Source: JARRNJ01 sp037385045 (GTDB lineage: Bacteria > Pseudomonadota > Gammaproteobacteria > JASBUN01). Taken from it: a stretch of DNA of 63,688 bases. Of the stretch, positions 57,040-63,688 are shown in pieces (positions within the stretch are counted from its first letter, which is position 1; each line of letters begins with the position of its first letter). The notes below the pieces were generated by a model, which was not told the origin of the DNA, ran no database searches, and saw only the letters and a list, made by a program, of their open reading frames with translations. Where the stretch lies: positions 1 to 63,688 of the forward strand of contig JARRNJ010000021.1 in NCBI GenBank assembly GCA_037385045.1. Reading direction: 5' to 3'. The position numbers were made by a program, and so were the translations under genes.

Positions 57040-58149
57040 TTGGCACGCATCGACGCATTCCTGGACCTGGTGGTGAAACAAGGGGGTTCGGACCTGCACC
57101 TGGTCTCGGGCAACCCGCCACGCATCCGGTTGAATGGAGACATCTACCCGGTGAAGTACCGGCGTCTGAGCGCCAAGGAAACCGAGGAACTGCTCTACGA
57201 GATCATGCCGCAGCGCACACGGACCACCCTTGAGGCGCGGGGTGGGGTCGACTTCGCTTATCTCATCCCGGAGGTATCGCGGTTCCGCGTCAACGTGTTC
57301 CGCCATCTGGACGGCATTGGCGCAGTGTTCCGCACCATTCACGGGAAACCTCAGACACTGGACGATCTGGACCTGCCGCCGGTGCTCAAGAACCTCGCCC
57401 AGCAGCGCAAGGGCCTGATTTTGGTTACCGGTCCGACCGGTTCGGGCAAATCCACCACGCTGGCGGCGTTGCTGGACTTCATCAACGGCCGGCAAAAAGG
57501 CCACGTGATCACCATTGAGGACCCGATCGAATACGTGCACGAGAACCGCCAGTGCCTGGTGAGCCAGCGCGAGGTCGGAACCCATACGGACTCGTTTGCA
57601 GACGCCCTTCGCTCCGCCCTGCGGGAAGATCCCGACGCGATCATGGTGGGTGAAATGCGCGACCTGGAAACCATTCACCTGGCGATCACCGCCGCGGAGA
57701 TGGGGATACTGATCCTCGGCACGCTGCATACCAATAGCGCTCCCGCCTCGGTCGAGCGCATCGTCAACGCGTTTCCCGCCGGCGAGGCGCAATATGTGAA
57801 AACGATGCTCTCCACGTCGCTGTGCGGCATCGTCGCCCAACAGCTGGTACGGCGCGCGGACGGCCGCGACCGGGTGGCGGCGGTGGAGGTTCTGATCAAC
57901 ACGCCGGCCGTGGCGAACATCATCCGCGAAGGCAGCCCCGACCAATTGGCCAACGTGATCCAGAGCGGCGCCATGCAGGGCATGCAAAGCATGGACAATG
58001 CCTTGCGAAAGTTGCTGGACGCCAAGCTCATTACCGGCAATGATGCATACAAGTGTGCGCGCAACAAGGCCGACTTCGAGCAGTACCGCGAGGCGGAGGC
58101 AATCGGATCGGGTGGGGGCTTCATTTCGGCGGATGAATTGCCGAGTTGA
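57040..58149 (+). CDS. PilT-like type IV pilus ATPase, second paralogue
   Basis: 369 residues from TTG 57040, which has GGAG 9 nt upstream; no ATG fits the conserved N-terminus ARIDAFLDLVVKQGGSDLHL. Walker A is GPTGSGKSTT, then TIEDPIEYVHENRQCL, SALREDPDAIMVGEMRDLET and LGTLHTNSAPASVERI. The PilT C-terminal motif is changed to AVANIIRE. It is 29 bp after the first paralogue and clearly diverged from it. Two tandem retraction-type ATPases are expected to act together, as PilT and PilU do. Confidence 0.92.
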   Translation: MARIDAFLDLVVKQGGSDLHLVSGNPPRIRLNGDIYPVKYRRLSAKETEELLYEIMPQRTRTTLEARGGVDFAYLIPEVSRFRVNVFRHLDGIGAVFRTIHGKPQTLDDLDLPPVLKNLAQQRKGLILVTGPTGSGKSTTLAALLDFINGRQKGHVITIEDPIEYVHENRQCLVSQREVGTHTDSFADALRSALREDPDAIMVGEMRDLETIHLAITAAEMGILILGTLHTNSAPASVERIVNAFPAGEAQYVKTMLSTSLCGIVAQQLVRRADGRDRVAAVEVLINTPAVANIIREGSPDQLANVIQSGAMQGMQSMDNALRKLLDAKLITGNDAYKCARNKADFEQYREAEAIGSGGGFISADELPS

Positions 58150-58230
58150 GGGCAACAACGGCTGCCGCCGATAGCGCGGCCGGTGGCGGGATGGGATAGT
58201 GACGGGATCTAGCAGGTGGGGAAGCCAACA

Positions 58231-58902
58231 ATGATCGCGAAATTGATTTTGACCTTGGACGGCGCAATCCTCAAGGAGTACCCGGTGTCCAGCGACAGCA
58301 TCAGCATCGGTCGCAAGCATGGTAATGATATCCAACTCAACGACATGACGGTGAGCGGGCGTCATGCGCTGATCAGCACATTGGTCGGCAATACTTACGT
58401 GGAGGACCTGGGAAGCACCAACGGCACATGGCTCAACGGCAAACGTATTCGCAAACTGCTGCTCAAGCACGGCGACATCATCCAGGTCGGAGCCCACCAA
58501 TTGACCTATTTCTGCGAGGAAAAGGCCCAGTACGAACCCACCATGTTCATCAAGGCCGAAATGGCCGAAACGCAGATGATGCCCGATGTCGGCAAGTCCG
58601 ATGGCGACGCGAAAGGAATGCCTCTGGCTGGAATCCGGATTCTCAATGGTCCGATGGCCAAGTCGGTGCTGGAACTGCGCAAGCCCTTCAACACGCTGGG
58701 CTACAAGGGCATCAAGCTGGCCATGATTACGCGCACCCATACCGGCTACGCCATCTTTTCGGTCAAGGGCCGCAAGGGACGGCGTGCCACCGACATGCCC
58801 CTGGTGAACGGCAAGCCGATCGCGGAGAGCGACCGCAAGCTCAATGACCACGACCTGATCGAGCTGGCCGGGTTCCAGATGGAGTTCTTTTTCATCCGCT
58901 GA
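58231..58902 (+). CDS. FHA-domain protein with a second, degenerate FHA-like domain
   Basis: 223 residues from ATG 58231 (GGGGAAG ribosome site). The first FHA domain (about 15-95) has the phosphothreonine pocket: SISIGRKHGNDIQLND, VSGRHALIST and LGSTNGTWLNGKRI. A linker follows, and then a second beta-sandwich at about 130-223 (GIKLAMITRTHTGYAIFSVK, MPLVNGKPIAESDRKL, HDLIELAGFQMEFFF) without the Arg/Ser pocket. It should bind Thr-phosphorylated partners, most likely products of the adjacent kinase. It is 81 bp after the second PilT-like gene. Confidence 0.9.
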   Translation: MIAKLILTLDGAILKEYPVSSDSISIGRKHGNDIQLNDMTVSGRHALISTLVGNTYVEDLGSTNGTWLNGKRIRKLLLKHGDIIQVGAHQLTYFCEEKAQYEPTMFIKAEMAETQMMPDVGKSDGDAKGMPLAGIRILNGPMAKSVLELRKPFNTLGYKGIKLAMITRTHTGYAIFSVKGRKGRRATDMPLVNGKPIAESDRKLNDHDLIELAGFQMEFFFIR

Positions 58903-58961
58903 GGCTCGGCAAACCGCCCCGGACCAGGCCGAAGCCGCCGGCCGGCGGGCCCGGAACCCAT

Positions 58962-59010
58962 GAAAATTCAGTTTCTTATAATGTGACAGGGGACACAGAA
59001 CTGAGTTTTC
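58962..59010. repeat. 49-bp imperfect palindrome before the MinD-like gene
   Basis: Left arm GAAAATTCAGTTTCT (58962-58976) and right arm AGAACTGAGTTTTC (58997-59010) are inverted copies with one mismatch and one indel. The centre contains TATAATGTGACAGGGGACAC. Composition and structure resemble extragenic palindromic elements mobilised by REP-associated transposases. TATAAT at 58977-58982 could also act as a -10 box. Confidence 0.65.
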
Positions 59011-59080
59011 TGGTATGCTTCCGGAAAACGGGACGGCATCCGCCTCCAAAGCCATTCCCGTGAATGACTGTGAGCGCCAT

Positions 59081-60754
59081 ATGCCAAGGCCGACGCAATA
59101 CATGAGTGAACCGTCGATTACGGACTCCGCCGACCCGGAGGGCTATGCCGAGGGCGTGGCGCAACCGCGCGAGCACACCTCGCGGATTATCGCCATTACC
59201 AGCGGCAAAGGCGGCGTCGGCAAGACCAATGTGACGACCAACCTCGGCATCGCGCTGGCCATGCGCGGCGACAAGGTATGTATCTTCGACGCCGACACCA
59301 GTCTTGCCAACATCAACATCCTGTTGGGCCTGACGCCCACGTACACGCTCGAACATTTCCTCAACGGCGAAAAGACGCTCGAGGAAATAGCCGTCGAGGG
59401 CCCCAGGGGAGTGACCATCATCCCGGCGGCATCCGGCATCGCGGACTACGCTCAGCTGGACCCGGACCGGCAGCGCAAGCTCCTCGATGCGCTGGAAGTA
59501 CTGGAGCGCGAGTATGACTATGTGCTGATCGATACCGCGGCCGGGGTCGGCGACACCGTGCTGGCGTTCGTGCAGTCGGCCCAATACGCGGTGGTGGTCA
59601 TATCGCCGGAACCGACCTCGCTCACCGATGCGTTTGCCTTGGTCAAGGTATTGAAGAAGAAAGGATTTGACCGACCGATCTACGCGCTCGTGAACATGGT
59701 GTCCAACTTCCACAACAGTATGGACATCTTCAAGCGCTTCCAGGCGGCGGTGCAGAAGTACCTCGACAGCACGGTGCGCTACCTTGGTTACATCACGCTG
59801 GACGAAACGGTGATCTCCTCGATTCACCTTCAACGCCCGGTGATTCTCGCCGAGCCGCAGGCGGCGGCGAGCCGCTGTTTTCACACCCTGGCCGAGGGAA
59901 TCGGCAAGAATTTCCGCTTCTCCGGCACACCACACAGCCTCAGCGGCTATTGGAAGGACCAGAGGCCTTCTTCGGCGACGCCACCCGAGCCTGCGCAACC
60001 GCCGGCGGCCGAGCCAGCCTGGTCGCCGCAGCCGGCGACGCCGGCGGCCGCGCCTCCGACCGAACAGGCAACGAGCCCGGCTGCGGCTGCGCTGGAATTC
60101 GTGAACCGGCAGGAGACGGACGCCGAACAAGCGAAGGCGATGCTGGAGCCGTTGGTCGAAGCGTTCATCGATCGATTCCAACGCTTTCCCCTGGATCTGC
60201 GCCACTTCGTATACCGCTCGCTGGAACTGGGGGATTTCCCGGAGGACGAGATCAAGGATCTGGTCACGACCCTGGAAACGCTGTATGAGCGTCGCTGCCA
60301 GCGGCCGGTGCGCGACACCGAGGATACGCTGATCAAGCTGCTCGCCGACGCCCATACATCGGAGGGAAAGATGGCAGCGCTCGGCCGGCAGCTGCAAGCA
60401 GGTTTCGAACGCCAGTTTCACAAGAAGTTGTTCGACCCGGAAGTTGATCTTCGGGCGGCCGTGCAGCGGGGGGATTACGACGAGAACCGCTTCGGCGAAC
60501 TGATCCAGAGTCTGCGCGACGCCTACCTAGAACACAGCGGCCGCCGCTACGAGGACGAGCGCGACCGGATGCTCCATGACGTGCGCCAGATCGCGCTGCG
60601 CATGGAAGAGCAGGAAGGCAGCCTGCGCAACGGACTGACACGGCTGTCCGAATGGTTCAACGACACCGTGGCCGCTCGGGAAGACCTGCTCAGCCGCATC
60701 AAAGATGCGGACCGCGACACAGCCGTGCCTGAAGACGACGACGGCCAGGACTGA
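59081..60754 (+). CDS. MinD/FlhG-family ParA ATPase with unknown C-terminal domain
   Basis: About 557 residues from ATG 59081; ATG 59015 lies 4 bp after a palindrome and ATG 59102 is also possible. The MinD-type ATPase (about 35-300) has the deviant Walker A SGKGGVGKTNVTTNLG, CIFDADTSLANINILLGL, VLIDTAAGVGDTVLAFV and VVISPEPTSLTDAFALVK, closest to FlhG/FleN. A Pro/Ala linker is followed by a helical C-terminal half I do not recognise (ALGRQLQAGFERQFHKKLFD, DENRFGELIQSLRDAYLEHS). MinD proteins place polar machines. Here it follows pilus ATPases and not flhF. Confidence 0.87.
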   Translation: MPRPTQYMSEPSITDSADPEGYAEGVAQPREHTSRIIAITSGKGGVGKTNVTTNLGIALAMRGDKVCIFDADTSLANINILLGLTPTYTLEHFLNGEKTLEEIAVEGPRGVTIIPAASGIADYAQLDPDRQRKLLDALEVLEREYDYVLIDTAAGVGDTVLAFVQSAQYAVVVISPEPTSLTDAFALVKVLKKKGFDRPIYALVNMVSNFHNSMDIFKRFQAAVQKYLDSTVRYLGYITLDETVISSIHLQRPVILAEPQAAASRCFHTLAEGIGKNFRFSGTPHSLSGYWKDQRPSSATPPEPAQPPAAEPAWSPQPATPAAAPPTEQATSPAAAALEFVNRQETDAEQAKAMLEPLVEAFIDRFQRFPLDLRHFVYRSLELGDFPEDEIKDLVTTLETLYERRCQRPVRDTEDTLIKLLADAHTSEGKMAALGRQLQAGFERQFHKKLFDPEVDLRAAVQRGDYDENRFGELIQSLRDAYLEHSGRRYEDERDRMLHDVRQIALRMEEQEGSLRNGLTRLSEWFNDTVAAREDLLSRIKDADRDTAVPEDDDGQD

Positions 60755-60774
60755 TAGCCCGCCCGCCCGGGGGG

Positions 60775-61656
60775 TCACTGCACCAACGCCAGCGCAGCCT
60801 GATACTGGTCGGCGGCCCGCACAAGCAGATCCGCCATCGCATCCTCACCTGCGATACCCGCCTGCCTCCAACCCGGATCATCCCCGGGTACGACCTGCGC
60901 CGCGACGCGCGGGTCGAAGGTGCCAGCAGACGCGACCCGCCGCGCCAGCCGCACCCAATTGACCTGGGGCCCGTAATCCCGGGCGCGTTCCGGCTCGAGA
61001 TGGAACTCCACCGTTTCCTGCAGCACCAGCGGCATACGCCAGCCGCGCATCAGGGCGCCGCCGACCGCGGCGTAGTCGAAGCCGAAAACCTGTTGTTCTG
61101 CCTTATGCAGCTCCACGGCACCGTAGCGGTGGCGCAGCCATGCTTCGCGCGCCAGTTCGGGCAGCTTCGAATACATGACCAGATGGCCGATTTCATGCAG
61201 CAGACCACAGACGAACAACGATTCGACCTGCTGCTGACTCTCCTGGGCCTCGGCAACCAGCTTTGCCACCACGGCGCAGCGCAGGCTGTTCTCCCAGAAC
61301 GTCTGCATGTTCACCAGTTCGTTCGGTAACCCGGAAAACATATCCAGCACCGCGGTGGCGAGCACCAGATCGCGCAACTCGCGCATGCCCACAATGGTCA
61401 CGGCGCGCCGGACGCTGTCGATCTGCGAAGGAAAACCGTAGAAGGCGCTGTTGACCAGTCTCAACAGCCGCGCGGACATGCCGGGGTCCTTCTCCAGCAC
61501 GTCTGCCAGGCCCAGCGCGGTGTGAGCGGGATCGTCCAGCAGCTCGGTCAAACGGAGATAGATCTCCGGGGGCGATGCCAACTCCACCGCGCCGGCAACC
61601 AGGTCATCGGCACCCATGCCCAGATTATGCGGGGAGTTGACCATAGGCGTATTCAT
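60775..61656 (-). CDS. HDOD-domain protein
   Basis: About 293 residues from ATG 61656 (GTG 61674 possible). HDOD family marks: VELASPPEIYLRLTELLDDP, LADVLEKDPGMSARLLRLVN, SAFYGFPSQIDSVRRAVTIV, GMRELRDLVLATAVLDMF and FWENSLRCAVVAKLVA. The usual HD pair is HE here (FVCGLLHEIGHLVMYSKLPE), so metal-dependent phosphohydrolase activity is unlikely. HDOD proteins are usually signalling scaffolds linked to c-di-GMP and motility. It is 66 bp downstream of the GGDEF/EAL gene on the same strand and convergent with the MinD-like gene. Confidence 0.9.
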   Translation of the reverse strand: MNTPMVNSPHNLGMGADDLVAGAVELASPPEIYLRLTELLDDPAHTALGLADVLEKDPGMSARLLRLVNSAFYGFPSQIDSVRRAVTIVGMRELRDLVLATAVLDMFSGLPNELVNMQTFWENSLRCAVVAKLVAEAQESQQQVESLFVCGLLHEIGHLVMYSKLPELAREAWLRHRYGAVELHKAEQQVFGFDYAAVGGALMRGWRMPLVLQETVEFHLEPERARDYGPQVNWVRLARRVASAGTFDPRVAAQVVPGDDPGWRQAGIAGEDAMADLLVRAADQYQAALALVQ

Positions 61657-61722
61657 GCCACTATTGACTGCCACTCCATCCGCCGTGGGTTTCGGTTCGA
61701 AGCCGGATCCATCCCCTGGCGT

Positions 61723-63609
61723 TCAGTTCTGCAGCTTTGCCTCGCGCACAGCGCGTCCTTCCGCCTGGCTGGTGCTGGAACCGGCGGCGGACCTCTCCAC
61801 CCCGGCACCCTGGGGAGCACGCCAATCCGAGTCGATCAGGGTCTGCTGCGGATGCCCGATGTAGTATCCCTGCACGTAGTCGACGCCGAACCCGGCCAAT
61901 TGCTCCATAAGTTCGGCGTGCTCCACGTATTCGGCGATGACCTTCTTGCCGAGGCTGTGCGCGACCTCGGTCATGGACTTGACCAGCAGTTGATCGGTCT
62001 GGTCGTTGATCAGGTTGGCGACGAACGAACCGTCGATCTTGAGCATGTCGACCGGAAAGTTCTTGATATAACTGAACGACGAGAACCCGGCACCGAAGTC
62101 ATCGAGCGCGAAGCGGCAACCCAAGGCCCGCAACCGGGCGACCATCTTGCGCGTTTCCGCGAAGTTGGTAATGGCCGCGGTTTCGGTGATCTCGAAGGTC
62201 ACGCGGGACGCTGAAACCCAGGTCATGTCCAGCTTTTGCTTGATCAGCGGCAACAGCGAGGAATCCTGGAATGCGTGCCCCGAGAGATTGACGCTCATGG
62301 AAATATTCGACAAATGGGCCGGCAGGGAGGCAAGATAGTCGAGGATATGCTCCACCACCCAGAGGTCGATCTGGTGGATCAGCCCCATGCGCTCGGCAAC
62401 GGGAATGAACTCCGCCGGGGTGAGCACCTCGCCGTTTTCCCCATGCATCCGGATCAACGCTTCGTAATGTGTCACGCGCCGGGTCGGCAGGTGCATCACC
62501 GGCTGGAACACCAGGAAGAACTTGTCGTCCGCCAGCGCCTCGCGAATCTGTGGCACCCACAGCGCATCGCTGCGCAAGGTGTGCATCACCTGGTCATCGG
62601 CACTGAAGCGGTGGACGGTGTTGCGACCCTGGTTCTTGGCCATGTAGCAGGCCTGGTCGGCCCGGGCCAACAACTCGCTGGCGCCGACTTCGTCGTCAGG
62701 TACGTTGATCACCACGCCCACGCTGACCCCGACGTGGTAACGCAGCCCTCCACTGGCGCCGAACTGATAGTCGCCCAGGAGCGAACGAACCGATTCCGCA
62801 AACTCCAGCGCGTAGGCCTCGGTGATATGTTCGAGGAGAATAGCGAATTCGTCGGATCCGATACGGGCGACCAGTTCGCCGGGTTTGACGCAGCCGCGCA
62901 ACTTGTTGGCGACATCGGTCAAAAGGCGGTCGCCGGCCACGTGGCCCTCGCTGTCGTTGATGACTTTGAATTGATCCAGATCCAGGTATAGAAGGGCGTT
63001 GGTGCGGTGAAAATTGCGCGAGCGTATGACAGCGAGTTCCAGTGCTTGCTCCAAACGACGGCGGTTCGGCAGGCCGGTCAAATCGTCATGGTCGACCAGA
63101 TGTTTGAGCCGCGCTTCCATGACCTTGCGCTCGGCCAACTCAGTCTCCAGCGCTTCTTCGCGCAGCCGGCGAAAGCGACGCTCGCGTTGCAGACTCAGCA
63201 CCAGACCAATGCGCCGGGAAAACGTGTTGGCCGATTCCGTTGCCGGTATGACGTCAACGGCACCGGTGGCCAGACAGCAGTCCGCGAGCCGTTGATAGGA
63301 GTCCGCCTCGCAACGAGCAACAACGACCGCCGCGGTGCCTCCGGCCTGGGTCGCGTGCGACAACGCACGGCAGGCCTCGGACAGTCCATTGTCGGCATCC
63401 GTGGCGGCCACCAGCACCAAGTCCGCCAGTTCCTCGATCGGCAACTGACGCTGGCGGGCATGCTCCAGCAGTGTACGCACACTGCCGACAATGCTGACGC
63501 TCTGGTACCCCTGGTCGCTGAGCTGCGCATGCAACGCCGCAGCGTGAGAGGCGTTGCCGTCGACGATGCAGACCCGCATCAGTCGCGGCTCCGGAATTCT
63601 TATTGTCAT
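61723..63609 (-). CDS. Pseudo-receiver / GGDEF / EAL c-di-GMP signalling protein
   Basis: 628 residues, cytosolic. The N-terminal receiver-like domain (about 10-130) opens MRVCIVDGNASHA, but the phospho-acceptor Asp position reads DLVLVAATDAD, so phosphorylation is doubtful. The GGDEF domain (about 165-330) has HDDLTGLPNRRRL but GSDEF at the active loop. The EAL domain (about 345-600) is complete: YEALIRM, SVNLSG, TFEITETAAI, ALDDFGAGFSSFSYIK, MLKIDGSFV, AEYVEH and YVQGYYIGHP. It should mainly degrade c-di-GMP, with GTP-binding GGDEF as a possible regulator. The remaining 79 bp to the window edge hold its promoter region. Confidence 0.93.
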   Translation of the reverse strand: MTIRIPEPRLMRVCIVDGNASHAAALHAQLSDQGYQSVSIVGSVRTLLEHARQRQLPIEELADLVLVAATDADNGLSEACRALSHATQAGGTAAVVVARCEADSYQRLADCCLATGAVDVIPATESANTFSRRIGLVLSLQRERRFRRLREEALETELAERKVMEARLKHLVDHDDLTGLPNRRRLEQALELAVIRSRNFHRTNALLYLDLDQFKVINDSEGHVAGDRLLTDVANKLRGCVKPGELVARIGSDEFAILLEHITEAYALEFAESVRSLLGDYQFGASGGLRYHVGVSVGVVINVPDDEVGASELLARADQACYMAKNQGRNTVHRFSADDQVMHTLRSDALWVPQIREALADDKFFLVFQPVMHLPTRRVTHYEALIRMHGENGEVLTPAEFIPVAERMGLIHQIDLWVVEHILDYLASLPAHLSNISMSVNLSGHAFQDSSLLPLIKQKLDMTWVSASRVTFEITETAAITNFAETRKMVARLRALGCRFALDDFGAGFSSFSYIKNFPVDMLKIDGSFVANLINDQTDQLLVKSMTEVAHSLGKKVIAEYVEHAELMEQLAGFGVDYVQGYYIGHPQQTLIDSDWRAPQGAGVERSAAGSSTSQAEGRAVREAKLQN

Positions 63610-63688
63610 TAGTCCGCCTTGTCGCTTGACAAGAAAGTTATGGTTTTTCAGGCAGTTTAGATCGATACCTCACAACTTGTCAAACAGC

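Noticed and set aside
56959..59103. A 714-codon open frame on the minus strand opposite the second PilT-like and FHA genes
   Set aside because: Antisense to genes with full motif sets; the composition (Gln/His/Val-rich) is that of a shadow frame.

Overview
The window is GC-rich chromosomal DNA from a motile, flagellated, piliated Gammaproteobacterium. The evidence is the flgA/cheV/cheR/flgBCDE/flgMN/ycgR layout typical of polar-flagellated gammaproteobacteria, RpoN- and FliA-type flagellar promoters, a RelA-type long RSH protein, Slt70, and the retropepsin/transglutaminase/ATP-grasp triad. The genus cannot be named from the sequence. A free-living Chromatiales- or Ectothiorhodospiraceae-like lineage is a guess only.

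Region by region. (1) 1-7263 is flagellar and chemotaxis: flgE (cut by the window edge), flgD, flgC, flgB, cheR and cheV on the minus strand; flgA, flgM, flgN and a YcgR/FlgZ brake on the plus strand. A sigma54 site lies before flgB, a sigma54 site before flgA, a FliA-type site before flgM and a weaker one before cheV. (2) 7275-8631 is a pair of small glycosyltransferase-like enzymes of the rSAM/selenodomain-associated families. (3) 9039-21486 is a long minus-strand catabolic run. It starts from a clear sigma70 promoter with a ThDP enzyme, an L-2-hydroxyacid oxidase, a split UxaA-type lyase (SAF subunit plus large subunit) and a two-domain FAD/Fe-S 2-hydroxyacid dehydrogenase. It continues with a tripartite tricarboxylate-type transporter (TctCBA), an esterase and an enolase-superfamily enzyme. 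(4) 21878-26751 holds tRNA-Ala(CGC), ketone-body/PHB-type genes (acetoacetyl-CoA synthetase, thiolase, 3-hydroxybutyrate dehydrogenase) and tRNA-Arg(CCT). (5) 27115-29021 is copper delivery to cytochrome oxidase: PCu(A)C, Sco1 and an anchored FixH-like protein. (6) 29022-30485 has no convincing gene but carries a 4 x 43-bp tandem array of REP-like palindromes.

(7) 30486-32889 is an outer-membrane porin-like protein directly followed by a periplasmic solute-binding protein. (8) 32912-41264 holds a RelA-type stringent-response enzyme with an unusually intact HD site, a tandem thioredoxin-fold protein, small conserved unknowns, a NERD protein, Slt70 and a spermidine-synthase-like protein. (9) 41280-44279 is the retropepsin-like protease / 7TM inactive transglutaminase / ATP-grasp ligase triad, divergent from TrkH-TrkA (44415-46654) and CorA (46728-47804). 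(10) 48103-51767 has DUF481 and DUF748 envelope proteins. (11) 51868-60754 is the most unusual part. A PP2C phosphatase diverges from a run encoding a small unknown protein, a HEAT-repeat Ser/Thr kinase, two PilT-like ATPases, a double-FHA protein and a MinD/FlhG-like ATPase with an unknown C-terminal domain. (12) 60775-63609 has an HDOD protein and a pseudo-receiver/GGDEF/EAL protein.

How the genes fit together. Regions 1, 11 and 12 concern surface motility and its control by sigma factor hierarchy, c-di-GMP and, probably, Ser/Thr phosphorylation. Region 3 looks like a self-contained uptake and degradation pathway for a chiral 2-hydroxy (sulfo- or sugar-) acid. The candidates for undescribed biology are the kinase/phosphatase/FHA module wired into pilus retraction ATPases, and the two-oxidase plus split-lyase plus ThDP-enzyme operon.
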